DNA of 64,000 nucleotides. Origin: Haemophilus parainfluenzae. GTDB lineage: Bacteria; Pseudomonadota; Gammaproteobacteria; Enterobacterales; Pasteurellaceae. Position numbers and translations under genes: made by a program. Below are positions 49,740 to 61,560 of the stretch, in pieces (the first letter of the stretch is position 1; the number at the start of each line of letters is the position of its first letter). The notes below the pieces were generated by a model. The model searched no databases and was not told the origin of the DNA. It was given only the letters and a program-made list of their open reading frames with translations. The stretch covers positions 124,001-188,000 of the forward strand of contig NZ_CP127167.1 in the NCBI RefSeq assembly GCF_036288925.1, read 5' to 3'.

Positions 49740-51767
49740 TTATTCAGCCAGTTCTGTTTGCTCGTGTGCCATCAATTCTTGGCCTACATCATCTAGCAAA
49801 CTTAAGTAGCGTTCATAATGTTTCAACATATCGGCAATCAATTCATCTTGATTCATATATTGCACATCATATCCCACTCGTCCATCAAAGAAATAGGTAT
49901 ACGGTTCATAGGTCATACTATGCTGAATATGTGGTAAGTTATCATCATTAATTAGCTGTTTAGAGACATCTCTACCAACAGATTTCACACCATACATAAA
50001 ATCACGCATGGATTCTTTTTGAATAACCAATTCCACGGCAGGTTCATCTTGTTCAAATAACGTGTTAATTTGTACGCTCAACTCATATTTACTAATCAAT
50101 TCTTGGCGTAACTCACGCATAGCCGGTAAAACCGTATGTTTGAGGAAACGTAATGTATCTTTTTCTTGCGTTTGATTCATCATCTGCTCCAAACGATCTT
50201 GCCAGTTATCTCCTGTCCAGAAAATACTGGTTGGATTGACCTTAGTATCAAAATATTTTTTATCCGCATTCAAGCCTTTCCATAAACTAAAGCACATAAT
50301 CAACATCAATATCGCAAAAGGTAATGCCACTAATAAGGTCATTGCCTGTAGATTAGCCAAGCCACCTGATTGCATCAAAACAATGGCAACAACTGACATT
50401 AATACACCCCACATCACTGCTTGCCAACGAGGCGATGTAAGACTTTTATCGCGAGATGCAATATTATTTAGCACATAAATACCGGAGTCTGCCGAAGTAA
50501 TAAAGAATAAAGAAATTACCACTAAACTCACTAAACCGGTTAAACCAGAAAGCGGTAAATAATCCAAAAACTTAAAGAGTAACGTTTCAGGTGAGGAAAT
50601 CATTTGTCCTAATGCACCTGCCGCCTCGCCATCATTTAGCCAAATAGCCGTGTTTCCAAATACAGTAAACCACAATATGCCAAACATACTAGGAATGACT
50701 AATACACCGAAAATAAATTCTCGAATTGTACGTCCTCTGGAAATTCTAGCAATAAATAGGCCTACAAATGGCGCCCAAGAACACCACCATGCCCAATAGA
50801 GAATTGTCCAACCACTAAACCAATCAGTATGTTCCTGTTCATAAACGTAAGTTTTAAAGCTTAATTGTACTAAATTGCCAAAATAAGTGCCGATATTGTC
50901 GCTAAAAGCCGATAGCAAGTATAATGTCGGACCAGCCACCAACACAAAAATTAATAAGCTGAAAGCTAATGTTAAATTTAGTTCACTTAAGATTTTTACC
51001 CCTTTCCCTACGCCAGAAATCGCGGAAAATATCGCTAAACTCATTACCACGGCAATCACGATAATTTGTAGACTAAAGCTATTTTCACTAATCCAGCCTA
51101 ATTGATGTAAGCCGGCCCCCAATTGAGAAGCACCGAAACCTAACGTTGTAATAATACCGAATAAGGTAGCAAGTAGCGCCATTATGTCGATAAGATCGCC
51201 TAACTTGCCATTAATACGCTCTTTCAATAACGGATAGAAACAAGAACGTAATGCCAGTGGCAATTTATAGCGAAACCCAAAGTAGGCTAACGCTAAGGCT
51301 ATGGTTCCATACACGGCCCAAGCATGAATCCCCCAGTGAAATAGGGTATGTAATAATGCTTCTTGTTGCTTATGCTCTGCTGCACCAGATGTAATATCAG
51401 ATAAATAATGCGTCAATGGCTCTGCAACACCAAAAAACATCAATCCAACACCCATGCCTGCAGCAAATAACATCGCTAACCAAGATAGAAAACCAAATTC
51501 GGGTTCCTCTTCATCATTTCCCAGTTTAATATTGCCTAGGCTACTCACCGACAAAATGACTAAAAAACACAAAAATACTGAAAATACTAATACATAAAAC
51601 CAACTAAAATTGGCAAAAATACCTGATTTAACAACATTTAATAACGTTTGTGTTTGTTCAGGTAAAATTAAAATCATTGAGACTAGTAATACAACAAAAA
51701 ATAACGTTACGCCAATCACTAAAGGATTGAATGACGTCTGTTTTTCCATAAATTTAGATAAAGACAA
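49740..51767 (-). CDS. betT: BCCT-family choline/betaine transporter (BetT type)
   Basis: A 675-residue secondary transporter. Twelve membrane helices are followed by a long cytosolic C-terminal domain (from about residue 515), the BetT layout that senses osmotic state. BCCT hallmarks are GMGVGLMFFGVAEP (about 95) and the Trp-rich TILYWAWWCSWAPFVGLF (about 320). No bet genes for choline oxidation are nearby, so the substrate may be choline for phosphocholine on LOS or betaine for osmoprotection; this is inference. Confidence 0.9.
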   Translation of the reverse strand: MSLSKFMEKQTSFNPLVIGVTLFFVVLLVSMILILPEQTQTLLNVVKSGIFANFSWFYVLVFSVFLCFLVILSVSSLGNIKLGNDEEEPEFGFLSWLAMLFAAGMGVGLMFFGVAEPLTHYLSDITSGAAEHKQQEALLHTLFHWGIHAWAVYGTIALALAYFGFRYKLPLALRSCFYPLLKERINGKLGDLIDIMALLATLFGIITTLGFGASQLGAGLHQLGWISENSFSLQIIVIAVVMSLAIFSAISGVGKGVKILSELNLTLAFSLLIFVLVAGPTLYLLSAFSDNIGTYFGNLVQLSFKTYVYEQEHTDWFSGWTILYWAWWCSWAPFVGLFIARISRGRTIREFIFGVLVIPSMFGILWFTVFGNTAIWLNDGEAAGALGQMISSPETLLFKFLDYLPLSGLTGLVSLVVISLFFITSADSGIYVLNNIASRDKSLTSPRWQAVMWGVLMSVVAIVLMQSGGLANLQAMTLLVALPFAILMLIMCFSLWKGLNADKKYFDTKVNPTSIFWTGDNWQDRLEQMMNQTQEKDTLRFLKHTVLPAMRELRQELISKYELSVQINTLFEQDEPAVELVIQKESMRDFMYGVKSVGRDVSKQLINDDNLPHIQHSMTYEPYTYFFDGRVGYDVQYMNQDELIADMLKHYERYLSLLDDVGQELMAHEQTELAE

Positions 51768-51988
51768 GCTTTCCCCTTAGACGTTAAGTGATCTCTAATA
51801 AAATTAAACAAAACAGGGCTTAAGCCCCAAATGGTGCAATGGAACCATCACAAATGACAGCACGGAGAAGTGCGATTTTGAAGGAAACACTCAGAAGGAC
51901 TTAAGGAATTGTTCCCATATACAGTTGTTATAATATCAAAATATCATCATTTTTTCAAATTGACGAAAATTGAAATACGATAAAAGAA

Positions 51989-52030
51989 AAAGTGTGGTCA
52001 GAAAAACCGTTAAATTTCTGACCGTACTTT
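51989..52030 (-). terminator. Hairpin from a degenerate USS pair, after mnmA
   Basis: AAAGTGTGGTCAGAAA (51989-52004) faces TTTCTGACCGTACTTT (52015-52030). Both arms are one base off the USS core, but the stem is largely kept. It lies 12 bp after the mnmA stop. Confidence 0.6.
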
Positions 52031-52042
52031 GTTAAATGTTGA

Positions 52043-53191
52043 TTAAATTCGTTCTTCAATAATGCCGCCACCCAAGCACACTTCATCTAGGTAAAATACC
52101 GCTGATTGACCTGGTGTGACCGCGGCTTGCGGTTCATCAAAAATCACTCGAATGCAATCATCATCAATTGGCTCAACCAAACAAGCTATGTCCGTTTGGC
52201 GATAACGAGTTTTCACTGTGCAACGGAACGCCTCACGTACAGGTTCGCGATTTATCCAATGTAACTGTTTAGCAATTAAGCCTTTGGAGAACAAACGTGG
52301 ATGATCATGGCCTTGTGCCACAATCAATTCATTGTTTTCGACATCTTTATCCACTACATACCAGGCTTCATCACCAGCATTTTTTAATCCACCGATCCCT
52401 AACCCTTTACGCTGCCCGAGAGTGTGATACATCAAACCTTCATGGCGACCAATAATCTCTCCATCTACGGTACGGATGTCACCTGGTTGAGCCGGCAAAT
52501 AACGTGCTAAGAAATCCTTAAACTTACGCTCACCGATAAAACAAATCCCAGTAGAGTCTTTTTTCTTCGCAGTGATTAAGCCTAAATCCTCCGCAATAGC
52601 ACGTACGATCGGCTTTTCAATTTCACCAACAGGGAAAAGGCTTTGGCCTACCTGATTTTTACTCAACGTGTAAAGAAAATAGCTTTGGTCTTTATTGCTA
52701 TCTAAGCCACGCAATAGCTCTGCTTGATTATCTGCACCACGACGACGCACATAATGACCAGTAGCAATATAGTTAGCGCCCAAATCTTCCGCTGCATATT
52801 CCAAGAAAGCTTTAAATTTAATTTCTTTATTGCACAAAATATCTGGGTTTGGCGTACGACCAGCTTTGTATTCTGTTAAGAAATGTTCAAACACGTTATC
52901 CCAATATTCTGCCGCAAAATTGATTTTATGTAGCTTAATACCTAGCTTGTCACATACTGCTTGCGCATCAGCAAGATCCGCTGCGGCTGTACAATAATCG
53001 GTATCGTCATCTTCTTCCCAGTTTTTCATAAACAGGCCTTCCACTTGGTAGCCTTGTTGTTGAAGAATAAAGGCAGACACCGAAGAATCTACCCCGCCGG
53101 ACATACCGCAAATGACTTTTTTAGTGGAATTTTCGGCAAGTTGTTCTGCAGAGAATTTCGGAAAATGTTTTTCGTAGGTTTGTGATTTCAT
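52043..53191 (-). CDS. mnmA: tRNA-specific 2-thiouridylase MnmA
   Basis: A 382-residue enzyme adding sulfur to U34 of Lys, Glu and Gln tRNAs. The PP-loop [10 protein letters not shown] (about 29), the two catalytic cysteines in [12 protein letters not shown] and [13 protein letters not shown], and the C-terminal barrel are present. An N-terminal extension of about 20 residues relative to E. coli is common in Pasteurellaceae. Confidence 0.95.
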   Translation of the reverse strand: MKSQTYEKHFPKFSAEQLAENSTKKVICGMSGGVDSSVSAFILQQQGYQVEGLFMKNWEEDDDTDYCTAAADLADAQAVCDKLGIKLHKINFAAEYWDNVFEHFLTEYKAGRTPNPDILCNKEIKFKAFLEYAAEDLGANYIATGHYVRRRGADNQAELLRGLDSNKDQSYFLYTLSKNQVGQSLFPVGEIEKPIVRAIAEDLGLITAKKKDSTGICFIGERKFKDFLARYLPAQPGDIRTVDGEIIGRHEGLMYHTLGQRKGLGIGGLKNAGDEAWYVVDKDVENNELIVAQGHDHPRLFSKGLIAKQLHWINREPVREAFRCTVKTRYRQTDIACLVEPIDDDCIRVIFDEPQAAVTPGQSAVFYLDEVCLGGGIIEERI

Positions 53192-53254
53192 AGTTTAGTA
53201 ATAAATGTTCCACTAAATAAATAATTGGGCATTCTACCGCAAATCAAGTAAGAG

Positions 53255-53280
53255 TAAAAATGCCCGACAATTTCGGGCTC
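53255..53280 (-). terminator. Terminator of the tautomerase gene
   Basis: GCCCGA (53262-53267) and TCGGGC (53273-53278) pair. On the minus strand the stem is followed by ATTTTTA. Confidence 0.75.
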
Positions 53281-53302
53281 TTTCATACAGGTTACGGCAT
53301 GA

Positions 53303-53509
53303 TCACTTCATTGAACGTCGAGAAGTTACCGTTTTCCCTCCAATCCCCCAGTTATCCATATCGACTTCGTCAATAACCACCACTGTCGTTTCGGGATTTT
53401 TGTTTAACACTTTCTGTAATAAATGGGTGACACCTTCAATTAACTCTGCTTTTTGTTTAGCTGTCGGCGCCTCTGCTCCACCGGTCACTTTAATATTGAC
53501 ATAGGGCAT
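53303..53509 (-). CDS. 4-oxalocrotonate tautomerase family protein
   Basis: A 68-residue small tautomerase. After Met removal the N-terminal Pro (MPYVNIKVTG) is the general base, and the C-terminal Arg-rich end (GGKTVTSRRSMK) provides charge. The hydrophobic helix GVTHLLQKVL is typical. Natural substrate unknown. It lies between mnmA and nqrM on the same strand with its own terminator. Confidence 0.85.
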   Translation of the reverse strand: MPYVNIKVTGGAEAPTAKQKAELIEGVTHLLQKVLNKNPETTVVVIDEVDMDNWGIGGKTVTSRRSMK

Positions 53510-53539
53510 ACTGTTCTCTCATCACAACGTTAAATGGAA

Positions 53540-53800
53540 CTACTTCACTTCATAAAATTGCGAATCATCGTCTTTCTTCGCAAATTTTTGTTCGTATTCA
53601 GCTTTGGCATTTTCATCGCCAGCATCTAATTTTTCTTGCAAAGTGTCGCAAGGTTTATCGCAATCACAGGCTTTGGCAATACCGAGTGAAGAAAGACCTC
53701 CACAGCTGCCTTTTAAAGCTTGTTTTTTAAAGATAAAGCCTACTGACATCAATACGATGATTGCCACAAAAGCTAATAGAGTAAAAAATAACGTTTGCAT
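53540..53800 (-). CDS. nqrM: Na+-NQR maturation protein NqrM
   Basis: An 86-residue protein with one N-terminal helix (LFFTLLAFVAIIVLMSVGFI) and four cysteines in GSCGG and KACDCDKPC, the NqrM (DUF539) pattern. NqrM is needed for metal-centre assembly in the Na+-translocating NADH:quinone reductase. It follows apbE by 2 bp, the standard arrangement. Confidence 0.92.
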   Translation of the reverse strand: MQTLFFTLLAFVAIIVLMSVGFIFKKQALKGSCGGLSSLGIAKACDCDKPCDTLQEKLDAGDENAKAEYEQKFAKKDDDSQFYEVK

Positions 53801-53802
53801 GA

Positions 53803-54843
53803 TTATTCCTTATTTTCGAGTAATTTTTGGAAGGCTGACGACATTTTCGTTTCAAAGCCTTTTTCCGTTTTCATAATTAAATACACGGGAATATTTTCTT
53901 TCTCAGCCACTTCAAGTGCTTTATTTTCACCGAGTACAAATAAACCAGTAGATAAGCCATCAGCCGTCATCGAACTTGGTGCGAGCACGGTAATTGAGGC
54001 TAAATGATGCTGAATTGGATAACCTGTTTTTGGATCGATTTCATGAGCAAAGCGTTGACCGTTTTCCTCAAAATAAATACGGTAATCGCCTGAGGTCGCC
54101 ATCGCCATATTATTTAAACCTATCACTTCTTGAACAGCTCTTTCACCGGTATTATTCGGTTTTTCAATGGCGATTTGCCACGCTTTATTCTCGGGATTTT
54201 TACCTTTAGCGCGAATTTCCCCGCCAATTTCTACCATATAGCTTTGTACGTGATATTGCTCTAATACATCTGCAACTTGATCCACGCCAAAGCCCTTAGC
54301 AATAGATGACAAATCAATATAAACCTGCGGTACTGCTTTACTTAATGTTGGGGTGTTACCGCTCATATCAAGGTGAATTTTATCAATTCCCACCCAACTT
54401 TGACGTTCAGCAAGTTGTTCTGGGGTTGGTTTACGTTCTGGACGTTTTTCTGGGCCAAATCCCCATAAATTCACTACAGGTCCTACCGTCACATCCAATG
54501 AACCTTCAGTAACCTGATTTAAACGGATCGCTTCTTGTAATACTTTCGCAAAGTCAGCAGATATTTCAATTGGTGTATTCACTTGTGTATTTTGATTAAA
54601 GCGACTTAATTCAGAATCTTTAATGTAAGTAGACATTTTCTGATTCACGTCTTTTAAAACCACTTCAATTTGTTCATGTGTTTTTTGTGCGTTTTCGCTA
54701 ACAGAATCATCCTCAATATAACGGATATGGTAAGTAGTTCCCATGGTTTTACCACTAAGTGAAATAATTTCGGGATCTTTCTTACATGCACTTAATGAAC
54801 AAGCTAGGATTAAAGCAATCAATCCGCTTAATACTTTTTTCAT
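53803..54843 (-). CDS. apbE: FAD:protein FMN transferase ApbE
   Basis: A 346-residue periplasmic lipoprotein (signal ending LACSLSAC) that attaches FMN covalently to Thr in NqrB and NqrC. Family motifs: SGKTMGTTYHIRY near the N-terminus, VNLWGFGP, IDLSSIAKGFGVDQVAD, and the Mg-binding region SMTADGLST. Adjacent nqrM and nqr genes fit its role. Confidence 0.95.
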   Translation of the reverse strand: MKKVLSGLIALILACSLSACKKDPEIISLSGKTMGTTYHIRYIEDDSVSENAQKTHEQIEVVLKDVNQKMSTYIKDSELSRFNQNTQVNTPIEISADFAKVLQEAIRLNQVTEGSLDVTVGPVVNLWGFGPEKRPERKPTPEQLAERQSWVGIDKIHLDMSGNTPTLSKAVPQVYIDLSSIAKGFGVDQVADVLEQYHVQSYMVEIGGEIRAKGKNPENKAWQIAIEKPNNTGERAVQEVIGLNNMAMATSGDYRIYFEENGQRFAHEIDPKTGYPIQHHLASITVLAPSSMTADGLSTGLFVLGENKALEVAEKENIPVYLIMKTEKGFETKMSSAFQKLLENKE

Positions 54844-54913
54844 CTATTCCTTCCTAAATATATGAATTACAGGCAAACCGACTCTTCCATCAGCTTGCCT
54901 GTAATCCATCTTA

Positions 54914-54952
54914 AATATTGACCGCACTTCATCACAAAGTGCGGTCAGTATT
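54914..54952 (-). terminator. Inverted USS pair terminating nqrF
   Basis: AATATTGACCGCACTT (54914-54929) faces AAGTGCGGTCAGTATT (54937-54952) around CATCACA; both arms carry an exact USS. It lies 24 bp after the nqrF stop and separates the nqr operon from apbE-nqrM. Confidence 0.8.
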
Positions 54953-54975
54953 CATGATGTTTTGATTAACTAAAA

Positions 54976-56211
54976 TCAACCACCGAAGTCATCTAATAAG
55001 ATGTTTTCATCTTCAACACCGAGGTCTTTCAACATTTTGATGACCGCCGCGTTCATTACCGGAGGTCCACACATGTAGTATTCACAATCTTCTGGTGCTT
55101 CATGATTTTTCAAGTAGTTTTCATAAAGTACGTTGTGAATAAAGCCAGTGTAACCTGTCCAGTTATCTTCTGGTAACGGATCAGATAATGCCACGTGCCA
55201 TGTAAAGTTAGGATTTTCGGCTTGAAGCTGATCAAAATCTTCTACATAGAACATTTCACGTTTAGAGCGTGCACCATACCAGAATGACATTTTACGTTTA
55301 GAGTGTAAACGTTTTAATTGGTCAAAGATATGAGAACGCATTGGTGCCATACCTGCACCACCACCGATGAAGACCATTTCATTGTCAGTTTCTTTTGCGA
55401 AGAATTCACCGAACGGACCTGAAATTGTCACTTTATCACCTGGTTTTAATGACCAAATATAAGAAGACATTTGACCTGGAGGTGCATCAGGTTGACGTGG
55501 TGGAGGCGTTGCAATACGCACGTTAAGCATAATGATGCCTTTCTCTTCTGGATATGAAGCCATTGAGTAAGCACGGATAATATGCTCGTCCACTTTAGAC
55601 ACATAACGCCATAAATCGTATTTATCCCAATCTTCATGGTATTCTTCTGGAATATCAAAATCTTTATAGTAAACCGTATGTGGATCAGCTTCGATTTGGA
55701 TATAACCACCTGCACGGAAAGGTACTTCTTCGCCTTCAGGAATAGCCAATTTAAGCTCTTTAATGAAGGTTGCTTTGTTATCATTAGAAATAACGGTACA
55801 TTCCCATTTTTTCACGCCGAAGATTTCTTCTGGAAGTTCAACGTCCATATTGCCTTTTACATTCACTTGGCAAGCTAAACGATAACCTTCTTTTGCTTCA
55901 CGTTTATTAATGTGAGAAAGTTCGGTTGGTAAAATTTCACCACCGCCACTTTTCACTTTCACCACACATTGACCACAAGAGCCACCGCCACCACAAGCAG
56001 AAGAAACGAAGATACCTTTACTTGCTAATGCACCAAGCAATTTACCACCAGCAGGTAAGGTGATCGCTTTTTCAGGATCGTCATTAATAGAAATGGTGAT
56101 ATCACCAGAATCCACTAATTTTGATTTAGCGAATAAAATAATCGCAACGAGCACTAAAAGGATAACCGTAAATGCCGCAACACCTAATAATAAAATTGAA
56201 GATTCGCTCAT
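54976..56211 (-). CDS. nqrF: Na+-NQR subunit F (NADH oxidoreductase)
   Basis: A 411-residue subunit where NADH enters. A membrane helix (residues 4-27) is followed by a 2Fe-2S domain ([20 protein letters not shown] and later RLACQVN), an FAD domain (RAYSMASYP) and an NADH domain ([16 protein letters not shown]), ending in LLDDFGG. Confidence 0.97.
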   Translation of the reverse strand: MSESSILLLGVAAFTVILLVLVAIILFAKSKLVDSGDITISINDDPEKAITLPAGGKLLGALASKGIFVSSACGGGGSCGQCVVKVKSGGGEILPTELSHINKREAKEGYRLACQVNVKGNMDVELPEEIFGVKKWECTVISNDNKATFIKELKLAIPEGEEVPFRAGGYIQIEADPHTVYYKDFDIPEEYHEDWDKYDLWRYVSKVDEHIIRAYSMASYPEEKGIIMLNVRIATPPPRQPDAPPGQMSSYIWSLKPGDKVTISGPFGEFFAKETDNEMVFIGGGAGMAPMRSHIFDQLKRLHSKRKMSFWYGARSKREMFYVEDFDQLQAENPNFTWHVALSDPLPEDNWTGYTGFIHNVLYENYLKNHEAPEDCEYYMCGPPVMNAAVIKMLKDLGVEDENILLDDFGG

Positions 56212-56221
56212 TTATGCCTCC

Positions 56222-56818
56222 TTATAACTGAATACCAGAGAATGACATAAAGCCAAGCGCCATCAAGCCTGCAGTGATAAAGGTAATCCCTAATCCTTTT
56301 AAGCCTGCCGGTACATCGGCATATTTCATTTTTTCGGTTAAGCCTGCAAGCGCAACGATTGCTAACATCCAACCAAGCCCTGCACCCACACCATAAACTG
56401 CAGATTCTGCAAAAGTGTATTCACGTTGTACCGCAAAAGAGACACCACCAAAGATCGCACAGTTTACAGCGATAAGTGGAAGGAAAATACCTAATGCGTT
56501 ATAAAGTGCTGGGAAGAATTTATCTAAAGCCATTTCAAGTAATTGAACAAGACCCGCAATAATCCCGATAAAGGTAATAAAGTTTAAAAACTCAAGGCTT
56601 ACACCTTCTACTAATGCGCCATCTTTTAATACATGTTCGTATACAAATTGGTTCGCAGGCACCGCAATACCAAGTACCACTGTTACCGCAACACCAAGGC
56701 CAAACGCCGTAGAAACTTTCTTAGAAACTGCAAGGAAAGTACACATCCCTAAGAAGAAAGAAAGCGCCATGTTTTCAATGAAGATCGCCTTCACGAATAG
56801 GCTAATATAATGTTCCAT
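56222..56818 (-). CDS. nqrE: Na+-NQR subunit E
   Basis: A 198-residue membrane subunit ([20 protein letters not shown]) with six helices. The cysteines near residues 26 (GMCTFLA) and 120 (NCAIFGG) match those proposed to hold an Fe site with NqrD. It follows nqrD by 3 bp. Confidence 0.96.
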   Translation of the reverse strand: MEHYISLFVKAIFIENMALSFFLGMCTFLAVSKKVSTAFGLGVAVTVVLGIAVPANQFVYEHVLKDGALVEGVSLEFLNFITFIGIIAGLVQLLEMALDKFFPALYNALGIFLPLIAVNCAIFGGVSFAVQREYTFAESAVYGVGAGLGWMLAIVALAGLTEKMKYADVPAGLKGLGITFITAGLMALGFMSFSGIQL

Positions 56819-56821
56819 TGA

Positions 56822-57451
56822 TTATTTCTCCTGTTGCTCAGGTTTCCACGTTCTTAAGCCCCAAATAACGAAGCCGATAATAAAGAACGCACTTGGTGCA
56901 AGAAGGAATAAACCGTTTGGTTGATACCAACCGCCGTCTTGAATCGTTTGGAATACAGGGAAACCAAATAAACGACCAGAACCGATTAATTCACGTAATG
57001 TGGCGACAATTAATAAGATCGCACCATAACCTAAACCATTACCGATACCATCAACAAAGCTTTCTAGCGGAGGTGATTTCATCGCAAACGCTTCTGCACG
57101 ACCCATTACGATACAGTTTGTAATGATAAGGCCAACGAATACAGAAAGCTGTTTAGATAAACCATAGGCATAAGCTTTTAATACTTGGTCAACCAAGATT
57201 ACTAAAGATGCGATAATCGCCAGTTGTACAATGATACGGATACTATTTGGAATATAGTTACGAATCAATGAAATGAACAAACTGGAGAAACCGGTTACCA
57301 AACTTACCGCAATCGCCATAACGATTGCTGTTTGTAATTGGGTTGTTACCGCTAATGCAGAACAGATACCCAAAATTTGCAAGGCAATCGGGTTATTTTT
57401 AACAATAGGATCGAATAAAAGACCTTTTAAGTTTACTTTTGCATCAGCCAT
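56822..57451 (-). CDS. nqrD: Na+-NQR subunit D
   Basis: A 209-residue six-helix subunit. Family text [19 protein letters not shown] and [20 protein letters not shown] contains the paired cysteines shared with NqrE. Its start overlaps the nqrC stop by one base. Confidence 0.96.
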   Translation of the reverse strand: MADAKVNLKGLLFDPIVKNNPIALQILGICSALAVTTQLQTAIVMAIAVSLVTGFSSLFISLIRNYIPNSIRIIVQLAIIASLVILVDQVLKAYAYGLSKQLSVFVGLIITNCIVMGRAEAFAMKSPPLESFVDGIGNGLGYGAILLIVATLRELIGSGRLFGFPVFQTIQDGGWYQPNGLFLLAPSAFFIIGFVIWGLRTWKPEQQEK

Positions 57452-58242
57452 TATTTGATTTCTCCTGCTTTAAATTTCGCTAAGAATGGACCAAAGCCAT
57501 TTTGGCTGAACCAATAATCAAATGAACCTTGAACACCGTTACTGGTTAAAGTTGCACCTGATAAACCATCTACACCGTGCTCTTTATCTGCAGCAGAGCT
57601 ACCTTTGTAGATTTTGAATTTTTGGTTACCTTGCTCATCGAATAATTTTTTATCGACAAACTGTGCTTGCCAACGAGGGTTCGCAATTTCGCCCCCAAGA
57701 CCAGCTGTTTCACCTTGATCATAGTAAGTAATACCTTTGATGGTATTCGCATCTGGTGCAACAGAAACAAAACCATACATGGTTGACCATAAACCACGGC
57801 CATACATTGGTAATACAACTTGGGTTACATTGCCTTGCTCATCTTTTACAAGATAAACACGCGCTTGGTTTGCACGGACCTTGATCCCTGCTTTATCTGC
57901 CTCAGCTGGGATAGCTTGGCTTTTAGCTGGATCTTTAACGGCATCTTTAGGTTCAAATTTATTGATTTCTTCTGCTGAAGCTTGAACGTAATCACCACTT
58001 TGCAAATCCACTAAACGAGGTTCAATAAATTTGTTGTAAGTGTCTTTGATTACTGATGCATTATCTTCTTTCATTAAGCCAGCAACAGTTAAAATGTTAC
58101 GTTGAACGTCGAGTGCTTTTTGTTCATCTTGTTTGGATTTTAATGCTACTGCAGCACCAGAAACCACGATAGAACACACTAAACTTAGCAACACAACAAC
58201 GGTAACTGTACCGCTAACGCTATCTTTATTAAATTTAGCCAT
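57451..58242 (-). CDS. nqrC: Na+-NQR subunit C
   Basis: A 263-residue subunit starting at ATG 58242 ([20 protein letters not shown]); the longer frame to 58317 overlaps nqrB deeply and is not used. One N-terminal helix and a periplasmic domain ending with [12 protein letters not shown], whose Thr carries covalent FMN added by ApbE. It overlaps the nqrB end by 8 nt. Confidence 0.96.
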   Translation of the reverse strand: MAKFNKDSVSGTVTVVVLLSLVCSIVVSGAAVALKSKQDEQKALDVQRNILTVAGLMKEDNASVIKDTYNKFIEPRLVDLQSGDYVQASAEEINKFEPKDAVKDPAKSQAIPAEADKAGIKVRANQARVYLVKDEQGNVTQVVLPMYGRGLWSTMYGFVSVAPDANTIKGITYYDQGETAGLGGEIANPRWQAQFVDKKLFDEQGNQKFKIYKGSSAADKEHGVDGLSGATLTSNGVQGSFDYWFSQNGFGPFLAKFKAGEIK

Positions 58243-59470
58243 TTGTTCTTGCTCTCCGACGTTTGATATTTGCTTGAACCACGATGTAGTCGAAAATTGG
58301 TGCAAATAAGTTTGCAAATAAAATCGCTAACATCATCCCTTCTGGATAAGCTGGGTTCACTGTACGAATTAATACCGCCATCACGCCAATTAACGCACCG
58401 TACCACCATTTACCTGTATTGGTGAATGAAGCTGACACAGGGTCTGTAGCCATGAAGATCATACCAAGTGCAAAACCACCTAATACAAAGTGCCAATGCC
58501 AAGGCATTGAGAACATTTGGTTAGAATCAGAACCGATTAAGTTGAATAAGGTTGCTGTTCCAATCATACCGATCATAACACCAGCCATAATGCGCCAAGA
58601 AGCAATACGGGTGAATACAATTAACGCACCACCGATTAATAACGCAAGCGTTGAAACCTCACCCATTGAACCAGGAATATTACCGATGAATGCATCCATC
58701 CAAGTAATTGGTTGACCTGTTACAGTGTGTTGTAATGCGGCTTGACCACCTTGAGACCATTGTGAAAGTGCGGTTGCACCAGAGAAACCATCTGCAGCAG
58801 TCCATACTAAGTCACCGGAAATTTGAGCCGGATAAGCAAAGAATAAGAATGCGCGACCAGCAAGCGCAGGGTTCATAAAGTTACGACCTACACCACCGAA
58901 GATTTCTTTCGCTACTACGATACCAAAGCTGATACCAAGTGCCGCTTGCCATAATGGCAATGTTGGTGGAACGATTAACGCAAATAAAATGGTTGAAACG
59001 AACATCCCTTCATTTACTTCATGACCACGCACCACTGAGAACAATAATTCCCAAATTGTACAAACGGTAAATACCACTAAGTAAATTGGTAAGAAGAAGA
59101 TCGCCCCTAATGCCATTTTTGAGCCCCAAGTTGCATTATTGGTCAAGTCTAAACCTAATGAACTTGCAAGTGCATAGTGCCAATCATTAGCAATTAATTG
59201 ATCTAAATTGCCTAATTGATTTAAGGCAGGGATCGCTTGGTTACCCACATTGTACATCCCGTAGAAAATCGCAGGGAACAACGCAAGGAAAACCGTAATC
59301 ATCATACGTTTTGAGTCTAACGCATCACGAACGTGTGTGTTTTTGTGCGTTACCGTACCCGGTGTATAAAGCAAGGTATAAATCGATTCAAAGATCGGAT
59401 AAAGCTTGCTGTATTTACCGCCTGGTAAAAACGCGGGTTCCATTTTTTCAAAAAGATTTTTTAAACCCAT
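58235..59470 (-). CDS. nqrB: Na+-NQR subunit B
   Basis: A 411-residue membrane subunit and main Na+ channel. [12 protein letters not shown] contains the Thr that receives FMN. The N-terminus [20 protein letters not shown] and the [20 protein letters not shown] segment are typical. A USS occurs near 58768. It starts 2 bp after nqrA. Confidence 0.97.
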   Translation of the reverse strand: MGLKNLFEKMEPAFLPGGKYSKLYPIFESIYTLLYTPGTVTHKNTHVRDALDSKRMMITVFLALFPAIFYGMYNVGNQAIPALNQLGNLDQLIANDWHYALASSLGLDLTNNATWGSKMALGAIFFLPIYLVVFTVCTIWELLFSVVRGHEVNEGMFVSTILFALIVPPTLPLWQAALGISFGIVVAKEIFGGVGRNFMNPALAGRAFLFFAYPAQISGDLVWTAADGFSGATALSQWSQGGQAALQHTVTGQPITWMDAFIGNIPGSMGEVSTLALLIGGALIVFTRIASWRIMAGVMIGMIGTATLFNLIGSDSNQMFSMPWHWHFVLGGFALGMIFMATDPVSASFTNTGKWWYGALIGVMAVLIRTVNPAYPEGMMLAILFANLFAPIFDYIVVQANIKRRRARTNG

Positions 59471-59472
59471 TT

Positions 59473-60816
59473 TTAACCTTCCTTCTCAATCTTATCTAAT
59501 ACTTGACGCAAGATTGAACCGTATTCATATTTGCCTGGGCAAACGAAAGAACATAACGCTAAGTCTTCTTCATCTAATTCAAGACAACCTAACGCTTGTG
59601 CGCCATCGGTATCGCCCACGATTAAATCACGTAATAATAATGTCGGTAAAATATCCAACGGCATCACGCGCTCATAGCTACCGATTGGTACCATTGCACG
59701 CTCACCACCATTTTCTGCGGTAGTGAAGTTGAATAATTTTTTACCAAAGTGACCTAATACGGTACGGGTAATCGAGTATTTGTTCGATTGTGGTGTGATC
59801 CAACCTAAGAACTCTTTCTCATTACCTTCTGCAATCACAGAAACTTGTAATGCATAACGACCCAAATAGTCGTGAGCATCTTTTGCAGTTTGACCACAAA
59901 GTACAGAACCAGAAATCACACGGTTATTGCCGCCTTTCAATTCGCCTGCTGTTAATTGAGAAAGGTTAGCGCCAATTACAGTACGAACTAAACGAGGGTC
60001 TTTCACTTGCGGACCAGCAAGAGATACTATACGTTCTACATAAAGCTCGCCCGTAGTGAATAATTTACCTACAGCAACCACATCTTGGTAATTGATATGC
60101 CATACGCTTTTATGAACACCAACCGGATCGATAAAGTGAATATGTGTACCCACTAAACCAGCAGGATGAACACCACCAAAATCATGTACTTTTAGATTAG
60201 CTAAATCCACGGTTGGAATATTACTATCACTCGCTTTACATAGATTTAATGGTTTATTTGGAAATAGACGACTTAATACGGTTAAACCATCAATAAAATC
60301 TTGATGATGAGCACTCAACACTACTTCTGGATTGACCGCCAAAGGATTAGTATCCATGGCATTAATAAATAAGGAGGAAGGTTCTGCATCCACTGCTGGT
60401 ACTTTGCTAAATGGACGAGTGCGCAATGCTGTCCATAAACCAGAGTCAATAAGATTTTGTTTAACTTGCTCGGAAGAAAGCGTATTAAGTTGATCTGCGT
60501 TATATTTGGCAAAAGTAACAGACTCATTACCTTGCACATCAATGACCACAGATTGTAATACACGTTTTTCGCCACGATTAATTACAGTGATAGTACCACT
60601 CGCAGGGGCTGTGAAAACCACTCCTGGGTTTTTCTTGTCTTCAAAAAGCACTTGGCCTTTTTTCACGACATCGCCTTCACGTACCTTCATAGAAGGACGC
60701 ATACCCACATACTCTTCACCAAGAATCGCAACCTGATTCACAGCGTTACCGCTATGGATTACTTGTGCTGGTTTTCCTGCAATAGGAAGATCCAAGCCTT
60801 TTTTGATTGTAATCAT
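59473..60816 (-). CDS. nqrA: Na+-NQR subunit A
   Basis: A 447-residue cytosolic-face subunit, [20 protein letters not shown], with lipoyl-like and RnfC-like folds (for example [19 protein letters not shown]). First gene of nqrABCDEF. The operon promoter lies in the gap to bolA. Confidence 0.97.
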   Translation of the reverse strand: MITIKKGLDLPIAGKPAQVIHSGNAVNQVAILGEEYVGMRPSMKVREGDVVKKGQVLFEDKKNPGVVFTAPASGTITVINRGEKRVLQSVVIDVQGNESVTFAKYNADQLNTLSSEQVKQNLIDSGLWTALRTRPFSKVPAVDAEPSSLFINAMDTNPLAVNPEVVLSAHHQDFIDGLTVLSRLFPNKPLNLCKASDSNIPTVDLANLKVHDFGGVHPAGLVGTHIHFIDPVGVHKSVWHINYQDVVAVGKLFTTGELYVERIVSLAGPQVKDPRLVRTVIGANLSQLTAGELKGGNNRVISGSVLCGQTAKDAHDYLGRYALQVSVIAEGNEKEFLGWITPQSNKYSITRTVLGHFGKKLFNFTTAENGGERAMVPIGSYERVMPLDILPTLLLRDLIVGDTDGAQALGCLELDEEDLALCSFVCPGKYEYGSILRQVLDKIEKEG

Positions 60817-61167
60817 ACTGTTTGCACTACTTTTCTAGGTTAAAAACACGACTGCAATCAAAGCCTACGCCTTAAAAGCAATCTCACGATTGAGCGTGAC
60901 AAAAATACTTTTAAAACAAAGCATTATCAACTGCCACATAAATAGAAACTCAAATCTGTTTTAATGTCTCGACAAGTTAAACAACTATTAACTTGCCCAA
61001 AATTAAAATTTAAAAGCACACTATTCTAGCGGAAAATAAGGGGTTATTCCACTTTAACCCGCACTTTTTGTAAAATATTTGTGAACTGATTTTCACAATA
61101 CTCTTTAATAGGTGGTAATGTTACAGTTAACCAAAAGACCATTCTACATTACCCGATAGTAATTTCC
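60817..61167 (-). promoter_or_regulatory. Upstream region of the nqr operon, including the bolA terminator
   Basis: A 351-bp AT-rich gap. On the minus strand GGGTTA (complement of 61055-61060) pairs with TAACCC (complement of 61041-61046) and is followed by CCTTATTTT, a plausible bolA terminator. A TAGAAT hexamer near 61022-61030 could be an nqr -10 element, but no good -35 is seen. No ORF found. Confidence 0.4.
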
Positions 61168-61479
61168 CTATTGACCAATCCCAAGACAATTTGGTGATTC
61201 TGGAAATGCTTCACCTTGTTTTTCCCATTCACTTTTTGTATAAAGATGAAGCGCTAATGCGTGAATGCCATTTTTTAAATCATCGGCAAAAAGTTGGTAA
61301 AGTTTTTGGTAACGTTGTACCTTGCGCATGCCTTCAAAAGCATCGCTGACAATTACTAATTTAAAATGAGAATCAGCCCCTCGACCAGAACTATGCATAT
61401 GGCTTTCATTTTCTACGGTGGCAAAGTGCGGTTGAAATTCGGCCTGAATTCTCTCTAATAATTCTTGCTGTTTTGACAT
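61168..61479 (-). CDS. bolA: BolA family protein
   Basis: A 103-residue protein starting at ATG 61479 (MSKQQELLERIQAEFQPHFA), preceded by GGGAG. The BolA fold is visible with ESHMHSSGRGADSHFKLVIV, whose His and Ser/Cys region can co-ordinate a 2Fe-2S cluster with monothiol glutaredoxin, and LFADDLKNGIHALALHLYT. It affects stress response and cell shape in E. coli. A USS lies near 61424. Divergent from yajG. Confidence 0.92.
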   Translation of the reverse strand: MSKQQELLERIQAEFQPHFATVENESHMHSSGRGADSHFKLVIVSDAFEGMRKVQRYQKLYQLFADDLKNGIHALALHLYTKSEWEKQGEAFPESPNCLGIGQ

Positions 61480-61560
61480 AAAACTCCCTAACTTTTTGCT
61501 ATACATTCAGCGTTAAGTTTGTAAGAATAACACAAATTAACCTAATTCAATGAGGAAATT